NCBI GenBank assembly: GCA_027487375.1
Contig: JAIYDQ010000519.1
Coordinates: 1 to 32,449 of the forward strand
DNA: 32,449 nucleotides
Direction: 5' to 3'
Source of the DNA: Planctomycetaceae bacterium
GTDB taxonomy: Bacteria; Planctomycetota; Planctomycetia; Pirellulales; Pirellulaceae
In this document: positions 22,327 through 30,909 of the stretch, in pieces
How the letters are laid out: the number at the start of each line of letters is the position of its first letter
Position numbering within the stretch: position 1 is the first letter of the stretch
The notes under the pieces: model-generated
What the model was told of the DNA's origin: nothing
Database searches by the model: none
What the model saw: only the letters and a program-made list of their open reading frames with translations
Position numbers and translations under genes: made by a program

Positions 22327-24072
22327 GTGTCGACTGTTTTTGTAAACGATATCGAAGTCGAAGTTGGTCCCAAGGATAATTTGATCCAAGCGGCACGAGC
22401 TGCGGGCGTTGAGATACCTCATTACTGTTGGCACGAAGCGTTGTCGGTAGTTGCCTCGTGTCGGATGTGCTTAGTAGAAGTCGGCGAAAAGAAGCCAGAT
22501 GGCACTATCGCGATGGGGCCGAAGCTAGTCCCCGCTTGTCAGACACCAGCAAAGCCCGGCACGGTAGTTAAGACTGAAACTGCCAAGGTGAAAACTGGGC
22601 AGCAGATGACGCTTGAATTCCTTCTTCTTAATCACCCCCTCGACTGCTCGATTTGTGATCAAGCAGGTGAGTGTTACCTGCAGGACTACACCTTCAAGTT
22701 CGGTAAGGCACAGAGCCGGTTAAACGAACCTAAGGTCCAGCGTTTAGATAAGTATCATATCGGCGAGCAAATCGCATTGTTTACTGATAGATGCGTCATG
22801 TGTACGCGGTGTGTTCGGTTCACGCGCGAGATTAGTGGAACTGCGGAGCTTCAAGTTGTTGCTCGCGGAAGTGTAGAAGAGATTGACGTCTTTCCGAATA
22901 AACCTTGCAACAATAAGCTCGCAGGAAACGTTGTAGATCTTTGCCCTGTTGGTGCTCTGTGTAGCAAAGATTTCTTATACAAGAAACGGGTTTGGTGGCT
23001 GAAAAGTCAAAAGAGCGTTTGTGCTGGTTGCTCGACTGGATGTAGCATCGAAGTCGATCAAAATGAAGACCACGTTTACCGGTTAAGACCTCGAGCCAAC
23101 CCGCTGGCACAAGGTCACTTTATGTGCGATGAGGGACGTTTTGGATTCAAGTATGTACAAAGCGATAATCGGCTAAAAGGTCCCACGTCAAAATCGATCA
23201 ACACGGTGGGCGCTTCAGTCAATGCTGTGACGAATGGAAATGGGAGTGTCGCTGGAAAGCTGTTCCAACCGGCGGATCTTGCTGTAGTGGACCATTGGCC
23301 TGCTGCAATACAAGAAGCTCGGGAGAAGATTAAAGCGGCTGTGGACGCTAATGCGAGCTCCTTTGCTGCTGTTTTCTCGCCGATGATGTCTGTTGAAGAA
23401 GCGTATCTCCTTGCTAGTTATTTGAAGGGGCTCAATCGCAATGTGAAGTTGCTGATGGGGCCAGTGCCAGTCGTTGGCGAAGATGATTGTTATCCAAAGA
23501 ACGTTAACGGTTCAGCTCCAACTGCTGAGAAAACCAAGTTCACCATTAGGGCCGAAAAGTGTCCTAATCGCATGGGTGTTGAGAAGATTCTGAAACATTT
23601 CCAAGGCGCGGTGGTGCCAATTGAGGAAGCTATCCAAGGTACTCATGGAATCCAAGCTTGGTACTTTGTTGGTGGGTATGCGACACCGGATGAATCTGCA
23701 GGATGGGTCACACCAGCGATTGAGAAGGCAACAGAGTCAGCAAAGTTGTTAATCGTTCAGGATATCTTTCCGTCTGTTTTGTCGAAGCGAGCGGATATCG
23801 TGTTCGCGGGTTCGGCATTTACAGAACGGGATGGAACCTTCATCAATCATCGGGGGCTTGCACAAGCGTTTCGTGCTGCAACACGACCTCCTCACGCGAG
23901 CCGCGCTGACGGACGCGTATTGAATGAGCTTTGTCAAAGACAAGGCCTGTACAACACAGAAGTCTTGCGAAAAGAGATCGCAAGCAAAATCCCAAGTCTC
24001 GAGTCGTTGAGCGTTGGTGATCTCGGCGTTCATGGAGTCGAACTTCAGCAGTTGGTAGGAGCCTACTCATGA
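22327..24072 (+). CDS. nuoG: NADH-quinone oxidoreductase subunit G, short form with N7 motif
   Basis: 75-kDa subunit that carries the Fe-S chain. The order is an N-terminal 2Fe-2S ferredoxin domain (CWHEALSVVASCRMC, then CQTP), the His-Cys3 cluster N5 region (HPLDCSICDQAGEC, about 103-116), cluster N4 (CVMCTRCVRF, then CPVG), and a CxxCxxxC-x27-C motif (about 231-265) that matches the extra N7 cluster. With 581 residues it is much shorter than E. coli NuoG (about 900); the molybdopterin-oxidoreductase-like tail is reduced and poorly conserved. Starts with GTG 2 nt after nuoF and overlaps nuoH by 4 nt. Confidence 0.95.
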   Translation: MSTVFVNDIEVEVGPKDNLIQAARAAGVEIPHYCWHEALSVVASCRMCLVEVGEKKPDGTIAMGPKLVPACQTPAKPGTVVKTETAKVKTGQQMTLEFLLLNHPLDCSICDQAGECYLQDYTFKFGKAQSRLNEPKVQRLDKYHIGEQIALFTDRCVMCTRCVRFTREISGTAELQVVARGSVEEIDVFPNKPCNNKLAGNVVDLCPVGALCSKDFLYKKRVWWLKSQKSVCAGCSTGCSIEVDQNEDHVYRLRPRANPLAQGHFMCDEGRFGFKYVQSDNRLKGPTSKSINTVGASVNAVTNGNGSVAGKLFQPADLAVVDHWPAAIQEAREKIKAAVDANASSFAAVFSPMMSVEEAYLLASYLKGLNRNVKLLMGPVPVVGEDDCYPKNVNGSAPTAEKTKFTIRAEKCPNRMGVEKILKHFQGAVVPIEEAIQGTHGIQAWYFVGGYATPDESAGWVTPAIEKATESAKLLIVQDIFPSVLSKRADIVFAGSAFTERDGTFINHRGLAQAFRAATRPPHASRADGRVLNELCQRQGLYNTEVLRKEIASKIPSLESLSVGDLGVHGVELQQLVGAYS

Positions 24073-25223
24073 ATTGGTATGAAATCTGGACCGAGCTTTG
24101 GCCTACTTTGATTGCCATCGGGATTATCTTGGCAGTTGTCCCTGTAGTTGGTTTGTATGCGACGTTTGTAGAACGAAAGTTGGCAGCGGCGGTTCAAGAC
24201 CGGCTTGGGCCTAACCGTGTTGGACCATTTGGAATGTTCCAAGCGATTGCTGACGGGATCAAGATTTTCTTGAAAGAGCAAATCATTCCGTCACACGTTC
24301 ACACGTTTGTCTACATGCTTGCACCGTGCATCAGTCTCATGACCGCGATGTTTGCATTAGTGGTGCTTCCCTACGGGCCAACTCCTGTCAATTATGATGG
24401 CGGCTTGCGTTTTGTGGTGATGCCTGGTTTGGATATCAGCCTACTGATAATGTTTGCGATCAGCAGTCTTTCTGCTTATGGAATCATCTTGGGAGGTTGG
24501 GCTTCGAATAACAAGTACTCGCTTTATGGTGCCATCCGATCTTGCGCTCAGTTTATTAGCTATGAAATTCCAATGGGTTTATCGGTAATCGGAGTTATTC
24601 TGGTTGCCGGTTCGATGAACATTGAGACGATCGTGGCAAGTCAAAGCTCGGGTGATGGTATCAGTGGTTGGAACCTATGGTGGCAACCCCTAGCACTAGT
24701 CATTTTCTTTACCAGCGCCTTGGCCGAGACGAACAGACTTCCATTTGATTTGCCCGAGTGCGAGCAAGAACTTGTTGGTGGCTTTCATACTGAGTACGGT
24801 GGGATTAAGTTCGTTTTGTTTTTCTTGGCTGAGTACACGCACGTGGTGACAGTCAGCTTTCTAACAACCTTGCTTTTCTTTGGAGGTTGGCACTTTCCAG
24901 GCGTACCTTCGGAGGTGACTGCTTCCTACGGGATCTTGGCTTTGCAGATGCTCGTATTACTAGTCAAAGTTTGCGGCGTTGTTTGTTTTATCATGCTATT
25001 GCGATGGGCATTGCCTCGATTTCGATTTGATCAGTTGATGGGGTTAGCTTGGAAGGGGTTGATTCCACTTGCAATGCTGAATCTAGTGTTCTTGGCAGTT
25101 ATTGAAAGTTTGGAGTGGCATCGCTGGCCGTTGGCTGTGTTGTCCGTGGTGTTGTTTGTTGCGGCAGGATATTGGAGTGCATGGCAATCACAGTCATTCG
25201 TTCGGAAGGCTTCGGTTGCGTGA
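24069..25223 (+). CDS. nuoH: NADH-quinone oxidoreductase subunit H
   Basis: Membrane subunit (ND1 family) that forms the quinone channel with NuoB and NuoD. The 384-residue, multi-spanning protein has the conserved loops FVERKLAAAVQDRLGPNRVG and LADGIKIFLKE (here IADGIKIFLKE), then ETNRLPFDLPECEQELVGG and FHTEYGGIKFVLFFLAEY. The acidic residues of the E-channel are present in these loops. The start overlaps the nuoG stop (ATGA). Confidence 0.98.
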   Translation: MNWYEIWTELWPTLIAIGIILAVVPVVGLYATFVERKLAAAVQDRLGPNRVGPFGMFQAIADGIKIFLKEQIIPSHVHTFVYMLAPCISLMTAMFALVVLPYGPTPVNYDGGLRFVVMPGLDISLLIMFAISSLSAYGIILGGWASNNKYSLYGAIRSCAQFISYEIPMGLSVIGVILVAGSMNIETIVASQSSGDGISGWNLWWQPLALVIFFTSALAETNRLPFDLPECEQELVGGFHTEYGGIKFVLFFLAEYTHVVTVSFLTTLLFFGGWHFPGVPSEVTASYGILALQMLVLLVKVCGVVCFIMLLRWALPRFRFDQLMGLAWKGLIPLAMLNLVFLAVIESLEWHRWPLAVLSVVLFVAAGYWSAWQSQSFVRKASVA

Positions 25224-25295
25224 TTCTGTTTTGGTGATGGACGTTGGGTTGACGCATAGCAATTTGGAATCGCATTAACAGTCTGGTGAAGAGTT

Positions 25296-25946
25296 ATGAG
25301 TACAGCTGAAACACCTGTTACACAGGTTGAAAAGAAGCAAAAAAAGAAAACAGTCCAATGGGGAGATGACCCCAAGATTGGCTTCGTTGAAGCTTTGTAT
25401 CTTCCGGCAATTGCTGGTGGGATTGCGACTGCTTTGAAGCATGCTTTTTTTAAGAAGCGATCAACGGCACAGTATCCCGAGCAAAAGCCAGAAATGCCGC
25501 CCAACTATCGTGGCGTGCATCGTTTGAATCGTGACGAAGAGGGGCGTGTAAAGTGCGTTGCTTGCTACATGTGTCAGACAGCCTGTCCGGCTAATTGTAT
25601 CGAGATCATTGCGGCACCCGCTCCACAGGACGATCCGAAGTGGGCTAACCGCGACAAGTTCCCTGCTACCTTTACGATTGACGAGTTGCGCTGTATTTAT
25701 TGTGGCATGTGTGAAGAAGCATGTCCGGTGGATGCGATCGAACTGACGAGCATCTACGATCTTACCGGAATGAGTCGGCAAGAGATGATTTTCGATAAGG
25801 AAAAGCTCTTATCCGTATTTGACGAAACATCCAAAGCCGGCCTTGATCCTGTAAGAACAAATCGCGGCGCACTAGGGCCAGCTTCGGAGAAGTCATTGCA
25901 ATCAGCAGATTCACCTCCACCACCAGGCCGCGGTAAACACGGTTAG
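25296..25946 (+). CDS. nuoI: NADH-quinone oxidoreductase subunit I
   Basis: TYKY-type ferredoxin subunit with clusters N6a and N6b. The 216-residue protein has two CxxCxxCxxxCP motifs, CVACYMCQTACP (about 87-98) and CIYCGMCEEACP (about 132-143). The N-terminal region has a lysine-rich start (KKQKKK) before the amphipathic helix that anchors the subunit on the membrane. A proline-rich C-terminal tail of about 30 residues follows the core. It sits 72 nt after nuoH and 61 nt before nuoJ, the loosest junctions of the operon's second half. Confidence 0.97.
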   Translation: MSTAETPVTQVEKKQKKKTVQWGDDPKIGFVEALYLPAIAGGIATALKHAFFKKRSTAQYPEQKPEMPPNYRGVHRLNRDEEGRVKCVACYMCQTACPANCIEIIAAPAPQDDPKWANRDKFPATFTIDELRCIYCGMCEEACPVDAIELTSIYDLTGMSRQEMIFDKEKLLSVFDETSKAGLDPVRTNRGALGPASEKSLQSADSPPPPGRGKHG

Positions 25947-26007
25947 AAAAGCGACCAACACTAAATCCATCGCTTGAGACCCAAAGAACCTAAGGAATTT
26001 AGATAAC

Positions 26008-26781
26008 GTGGACTTATCCAAAATCAACTCCCTAACGCAATGTGTACATGTCATTGCACAATCCGAACTGGATAAGCTTGGGGTTCCTAATTGGAGCCTC
26101 ATGGCATTCTTTTGCATTGCATTGGCAGGCTTTGGTTACTATTGCCTTCAATACGGAGTTGTGAAATCCAACGCGATGATAACCGTAGGTATCGTTGCGC
26201 TGCTTGCAGCTGGATTATTAGTCGCAGTCACTCAAAATCCATCGTTAGAGTTATATGTCTTTTATGCTTTTGCCGGACTCGCAACCGCAGGCGGCGTCGC
26301 ATTTTTAACTGCTAGGCAACCCGTATATGCGGCCCTTGGATTTGCCACGGCAATCCTTTCAGGGACTGGCGTTTTATTCATGGAGTCAGCTCACTTTGTC
26401 GCGGCCGCTACGATGATCGTTTACGCCGGTGCAACGATTATCATCTTCTTGTTTGTTCTGATGTTCGCTCAACAAGGCGATCTTACGACGTATGATGTGA
26501 AGTTAAACAATCCAGCAATCGCAACCGTAATTGGTGCGATTTTGCTTGGGACAATTGTTCTGTGTGTTCAGGCTGTTCCAGAGTCTGATGCGGTCGCTGG
26601 GAATGCGGCAACGGCTAGGCCATTAAGCCAAAGCGGTGAGGCCGAACCGAGCAGTACAGCACGTCTCGGCCGGTCGATGTTCACGGAGTATCTTTTCATG
26701 GTCGAACTAGCAGGAACTCTATTGCTAGTTGCAACGATCGGTTCAATCGCTGTCGCTCAAAGAAGTCTCGAGGCGGAATAG
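26008..26781 (+). CDS. nuoJ: NADH-quinone oxidoreductase subunit J with N-terminal membrane extension
   Basis: ND6-family membrane subunit. The conserved core starts near residue 85 (YVFYAFAGLATAGGVAFLTARQPVYAAL) and includes the pi-bulge helix region MIVYAGATIIIFLFVLMF. The first 80 or so residues, with two extra hydrophobic segments (AFFCIALAGFGYYC and IVALLAAGLLVAV), are not part of typical NuoJ (about 170-200 residues in many bacteria). A hydrophilic insert (PESDAVAGNAATARPL and on) lies before the last TM. GTG start with AAGGA 11 nt upstream. Its stop overlaps the nuoK start by one base. Confidence 0.94.
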   Translation: MDLSKINSLTQCVHVIAQSELDKLGVPNWSLMAFFCIALAGFGYYCLQYGVVKSNAMITVGIVALLAAGLLVAVTQNPSLELYVFYAFAGLATAGGVAFLTARQPVYAALGFATAILSGTGVLFMESAHFVAAATMIVYAGATIIIFLFVLMFAQQGDLTTYDVKLNNPAIATVIGAILLGTIVLCVQAVPESDAVAGNAATARPLSQSGEAEPSSTARLGRSMFTEYLFMVELAGTLLLVATIGSIAVAQRSLEAE

Positions 26782-27266
26782 TGACTCAAGAAACAACACA
26801 CTTAGTCTATTTTGGAAGTGCTATATTTACGCTAGGGATGATTGGATTCCTCACGCGCAGATCGATGATTCTGATGTTCTTGTCATTAGAACTTATGCTT
26901 GCTGGAGTCAGTATCAATTTGGTTGCTTTTTCGAAGCAGCACCATAACTATCAAGGCCAAGTTCTCGCGATCATCATCTTAACAGTTGCTGCATGTGAAG
27001 CGGCAATAGCTCTCGCACTAATCGTGTCATTGTCGCGTCGCAAATCGACTTTGGATGTTCAAGCGTGGTCGGAGCTGAATGAGATTCCTATGCGGTCAGC
27101 AGAGGTGCCTGTTGTCATGGTTGATCAAGTGAGACATTATCCAAAATTGACGCCGGCTGGCTTGGAGCCTTCATTGACGCCGTCTCCTGTGGAGTTGGGA
27201 TACGAGAACTGGAACGAATTAGGCGAGAATACTGATACGCCAATGGAGAAGACACAGAATGCTTGA
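26781..27266 (+). CDS. nuoK: NADH-quinone oxidoreductase subunit K with C-terminal tail
   Basis: ND4L-family membrane subunit with three TM helices and conserved buried Glu residues (LSLELMLAGVSINLVAF and VAACEAAIALALIVSL). The core of about 95 residues is followed by about 65 hydrophilic residues with no recognised domain, giving 161 instead of about 100. Starts with GTG, shares one base with nuoJ, and overlaps nuoL by 8 nt. Confidence 0.95.
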   Translation: MTQETTHLVYFGSAIFTLGMIGFLTRRSMILMFLSLELMLAGVSINLVAFSKQHHNYQGQVLAIIILTVAACEAAIALALIVSLSRRKSTLDVQAWSELNEIPMRSAEVPVVMVDQVRHYPKLTPAGLEPSLTPSPVELGYENWNELGENTDTPMEKTQNA

Positions 27267-29217
27267 GATGCTCGCTTGGGCAATTCCCGTTGCACCCTTA
27301 ATTGGCTGCCTTGTTTGCACGATCCTCGCGTTTAGGGGTGATCGTGATTGGGCCCATTGGCCAGCTGTGATGGCGTTGGCTATTTCTGCTGTTTGCACTC
27401 TAGCATTGGTTGCAACGTTCAGTGATGAATCTGGAGTGGCTGTTGTGCACGGCTATACTTGGCTCGATATTGGATCGTTGCGACTGGATGTTTCGCTTCG
27501 ATTAGATTCGCTAAGCCTTACGCTGCTTTCGGTTGTGACGGTTGTAAGCTGTTTAGTTGCGATTTATTCACGAGAGTACATGCGGGGCGACCCAGGATAT
27601 GCTCGGTTTTTTGCAGTTTTTAGCGGCTTCGTCTTTTGCATGACGATGCTTGTCATGGCAAATAACTTGTTGCTCCTTTACGCGTTTTGGGAAGGCGTAG
27701 GGACTTGTAGCTACCTGTTGATTGGGTACTACTATCGCAAGCCATCGGCGGCGAAAGCGGCGGTGAAAGCTTTCTTAGTCAATCGTGTCGCGGATTGCGG
27801 ATTTCTGCTTGGAATCCTGTTGCTGTCGTATGCGATTGGCCAGACGTCGGTCGGCGCGGGAGCGTCTGTGGTGGGGCGATTGGATTTCGCAACGATCTTT
27901 GCAGCCTCGCAAGAGTTGTTTAACAAGTTTCCTGACCTCGTTGGTTGGATCGCTTTCTTGTTAGTAATCGGTGCGATCGGAAAGTCTGCTCAATTTCCAC
28001 TGCACGTTTGGTTGCCAGACGCGATGGAAGGTCCAACGCCTGTCAGTGCTCTTATTCACGCGGCGACGATGGTTACGGCTGGCGTTTACTTGATGGCAAG
28101 GATGGCTCCACTGATGGTTTACGCACCGGATGTTTTAGTGACACTTGCGTGGCTAGGAGCAATAACTTCCATCGCTGCGGCAGTCATGGCTATGTTCCAA
28201 TATGACTTGAAGCGCGTTCTCGCATATTCGACAGCGAGCCAACTCGGTTATCTGTTCATGGCTTTGGGATGCATCGCAGTTCCCGATATGATGACGATCG
28301 CGGTTATGGCCGCTATGTTCCACTTGTTTACGCATGCTTTCTTTAAAGCGTTGCTGTTCTTGTCAGCGGGTAACGTGATGCATGCCATGGGGGATGTTAT
28401 CGACATGCGTTACTTCTCTGGTTTGCGTAAGGTTTTGCCAAAGACAAATGTTTTGTTTGGGATTGGTGCAGCAGCCCTGGCGGGTTTACCTCCTTTCGCT
28501 GCGTTCTTTAGCAAGGATACGATTCTCAGTCTCTTGTCAGATGCTAGCGCCGATACGGATTACGGTGGGCACTTCACAGGGCTGATGGTCGTTGGATTCT
28601 TGACCGCATTTTTGACTGCGATTTACACTTCGAAGACATACTTCCATACGTTCTGGGGTAAAGAAGTTACACCTCCGGAAGCCGGGGATCATCCGCATGA
28701 AGCGACGACAATCATGTTGCTTCCAATGGTGATACTTGCCGTTGGAGCTGTCCTGGCAGGGCTCCTGCTCGGGCCGACCGGTTCGATTTTGCACTACATT
28801 GCAAAGACGCCTGGAATGGACGCACTTCACGGTGAGCATCATGAAGCGATGTGGGTTCTGGTAACATCTACGCTTGTTGCGATAGTGGGTGTTGCGATTG
28901 GATATAAGCTCGCACAACCATCGACTTCGAAGGCCGTTTCAAACGATTTTGTTACTGCGATTGGCGATTTCGGAAGGAATCGTTTGTATATCGACACGAT
29001 CTATCAGGCCTTGATTGTGACGCCGTCTGAATGGTTTGCAAAATGGCTGGGTTGGTTTGATGAAACCGTCGTCGATGGTTTGACACAGTTGGTAGGCCAA
29101 TCTCCTGGCTTTGCAGGATTGATGCTCAAACGATTCCAGACGGGTATGGTGTCGTCTTACGCAATGGTGACTGCTTGCGGGATAGCAGCCTTGGCTCTTT
29201 GGATTGCGACGCAATAG
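27259..29217 (+). CDS. nuoL: NADH-quinone oxidoreductase subunit L
   Basis: Distal antiporter-like proton-pumping subunit (ND5 family). Its 652 residues include the conserved ELLLLYAFWEGVGTCSYLLIG region (here LLLLYAFWEGVGTCS), QFPLHVWLPDAMEGPTPVSA and HAATMVTAGVYLMAR. The Lys in GAIGKSAQFPLH and the Glu in FWEGVG are pump residues. The C-terminal segment contains the long lateral helix and last TM. Starts with ATG preceded by GGAG 10 nt upstream in nuoK. Confidence 0.98.
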   Translation: MLEMLAWAIPVAPLIGCLVCTILAFRGDRDWAHWPAVMALAISAVCTLALVATFSDESGVAVVHGYTWLDIGSLRLDVSLRLDSLSLTLLSVVTVVSCLVAIYSREYMRGDPGYARFFAVFSGFVFCMTMLVMANNLLLLYAFWEGVGTCSYLLIGYYYRKPSAAKAAVKAFLVNRVADCGFLLGILLLSYAIGQTSVGAGASVVGRLDFATIFAASQELFNKFPDLVGWIAFLLVIGAIGKSAQFPLHVWLPDAMEGPTPVSALIHAATMVTAGVYLMARMAPLMVYAPDVLVTLAWLGAITSIAAAVMAMFQYDLKRVLAYSTASQLGYLFMALGCIAVPDMMTIAVMAAMFHLFTHAFFKALLFLSAGNVMHAMGDVIDMRYFSGLRKVLPKTNVLFGIGAAALAGLPPFAAFFSKDTILSLLSDASADTDYGGHFTGLMVVGFLTAFLTAIYTSKTYFHTFWGKEVTPPEAGDHPHEATTIMLLPMVILAVGAVLAGLLLGPTGSILHYIAKTPGMDALHGEHHEAMWVLVTSTLVAIVGVAIGYKLAQPSTSKAVSNDFVTAIGDFGRNRLYIDTIYQALIVTPSEWFAKWLGWFDETVVDGLTQLVGQSPGFAGLMLKRFQTGMVSSYAMVTACGIAALALWIATQ

Positions 29218-29234
29218 GATATTGAATTAAAGAA

Positions 29235-30872
29235 ATGACTTCTCAACTACTTATTCCATTGCTTGTTTTCCTTCCAATTTTGGTTGGAGTGACGCTTTGC
29301 CTTGTCGCAGGGAAAAAAAGCTCATGGATATCAGACATTGCAACCAGCTTCTCTGGGCTGATGGTTATCGCTGCTATTGCTCTTCTTTGCGCCGTCCATG
29401 GGGCTCAAGGAAGCTCTGAAGCGGCAGGGTTGATTCAACCACAGATTGTTTTTGGACCTGCTTGGATGGAGCTGAAGCTGCCCTTCGCTATTCAAGGGCA
29501 TAGCGTTAATTGGCAATTGCAATTAGGTGCGGATAGCTTCTCGGCAATGATGGTCTTGCTGACCTCGCTTGTAACGTTTGCTGTTCTCATGACTGCACGT
29601 ACACAAATTACGGAGCGAAGGGATCTCTATGATGGAATGATCCTCATCACCCAAGGAATCTTGATGGGGATTTTCCTCGCGATGGACTTGCTGTTGTTTT
29701 ATGTGTTCTTTGAGGCGGTTCTTATCCCGATCATTCTACTAATGAACATTTGGGGCGACCCCAAAGAGTCCCTTCGTGCTTCTCGCAAGTTCCTATTGTT
29801 TACTTTGGCAGGTAGCATTCCGATGGTTGTGGGTATCGTTGGAATTGTCTTACAATCGGCCACAGCCGAGCGTGCCTCGACGGTGCTTCTACCCCAGCTT
29901 TCTGCGATTGCTTTCGAGTCGCAATTGACTCGTGGCGTAACCGAGAGTTTTGCGAGTAGCCAGTTTCTAATTTTGGCAGCTCTAATGCTTGGCTTTGGTA
30001 TCAAGATGGCTTTGTTGCCGTTGCATAGTTGGCTACCAACGACTTATTCAGCATCGCATCCGAACACAACTGCTTTGATCGCTGCGGTGGTTGGAAAGCT
30101 GGGTGTCTACGGGTTACTGCGAATTGTTCTTCCTCTTACACCGGTTGCACTATCTGTTTACTGCCAGATTGTCGTTGGAACTTTAGGTGCAATAGCGATC
30201 GTTTACGGGGCATTGATTGCATTAAAGCAAACCGACCTAAGAAGGTTGATGGCCTACTCATCGCTTTCGCATATGGGCTTTGTAACGCTTGGGCTGATGG
30301 CGATGAACCGTGAGGGGATCGCAGGAGCTACCATCCAGATGTTCAATCACGGTCTCATCACTGCAGCCATGTTTTTGATGATAGGGATGATCGAACAACG
30401 TCGCGGTAGACTGGTCTTGGGTAACGAAAACTTCGGGCTGGCAGCTGCTTATCCACATCTTGGATTCTTGATGGTTTTCTTTACTCTCGCCGGTGCCGGT
30501 TTACCGGGCTTGAACAGCTTTGTGGGGGAGATCCTAGCGATGATGGGCATGTTACGAGTGTCTGCAGGAATCGTTGGAATCGCAGTGTTGGGAACTGTTC
30601 TAGGGGCCTGGTATGCGTTGAGAGTGTTGCAGCATGTGATGTTTAGCAGCGATGGAAAGACCAATAAACGGAATGCAGGGACAGCGGATATCGGCTGGGC
30701 AGATTGGGTAGCCCTAGCTCCGCTCGCATTGTTGTGTATCGTCATCGGCGTTCGTCCTTCGACCTTCACAGATACTATGAAAGTGGATGTAGATCGAATG
30801 GCTGTTTCGTTGGAGCCAGCAGCCAAAGCACTGCATCCAACGATCGATACGCTTGCGGTAGTGAAGAAATAA
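29235..30872 (+). CDS. nuoM: NADH-quinone oxidoreductase subunit M
   Basis: Antiporter-like proton-pumping subunit (ND4 family) of 545 residues. Motifs: FYVFFEAVLIPIILLMNIWG (the family's pump Glu), FGIKMALLPLHSWLPTTYSASHP (Lys and quinone-arm contact), SLSHMGFVTLG, and NHGLITAAMFLMIGMIEQR. It is 17 nt after nuoL. AAAGAA just before the ATG is a weak SD. Confidence 0.98.
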   Translation: MTSQLLIPLLVFLPILVGVTLCLVAGKKSSWISDIATSFSGLMVIAAIALLCAVHGAQGSSEAAGLIQPQIVFGPAWMELKLPFAIQGHSVNWQLQLGADSFSAMMVLLTSLVTFAVLMTARTQITERRDLYDGMILITQGILMGIFLAMDLLLFYVFFEAVLIPIILLMNIWGDPKESLRASRKFLLFTLAGSIPMVVGIVGIVLQSATAERASTVLLPQLSAIAFESQLTRGVTESFASSQFLILAALMLGFGIKMALLPLHSWLPTTYSASHPNTTALIAAVVGKLGVYGLLRIVLPLTPVALSVYCQIVVGTLGAIAIVYGALIALKQTDLRRLMAYSSLSHMGFVTLGLMAMNREGIAGATIQMFNHGLITAAMFLMIGMIEQRRGRLVLGNENFGLAAAYPHLGFLMVFFTLAGAGLPGLNSFVGEILAMMGMLRVSAGIVGIAVLGTVLGAWYALRVLQHVMFSSDGKTNKRNAGTADIGWADWVALAPLALLCIVIGVRPSTFTDTMKVDVDRMAVSLEPAAKALHPTIDTLAVVKK

Positions 30873-30909
30873 TTTCTGTTTGAACTGGGTTTGTGGCTCG
30901 GAGTGTTTT

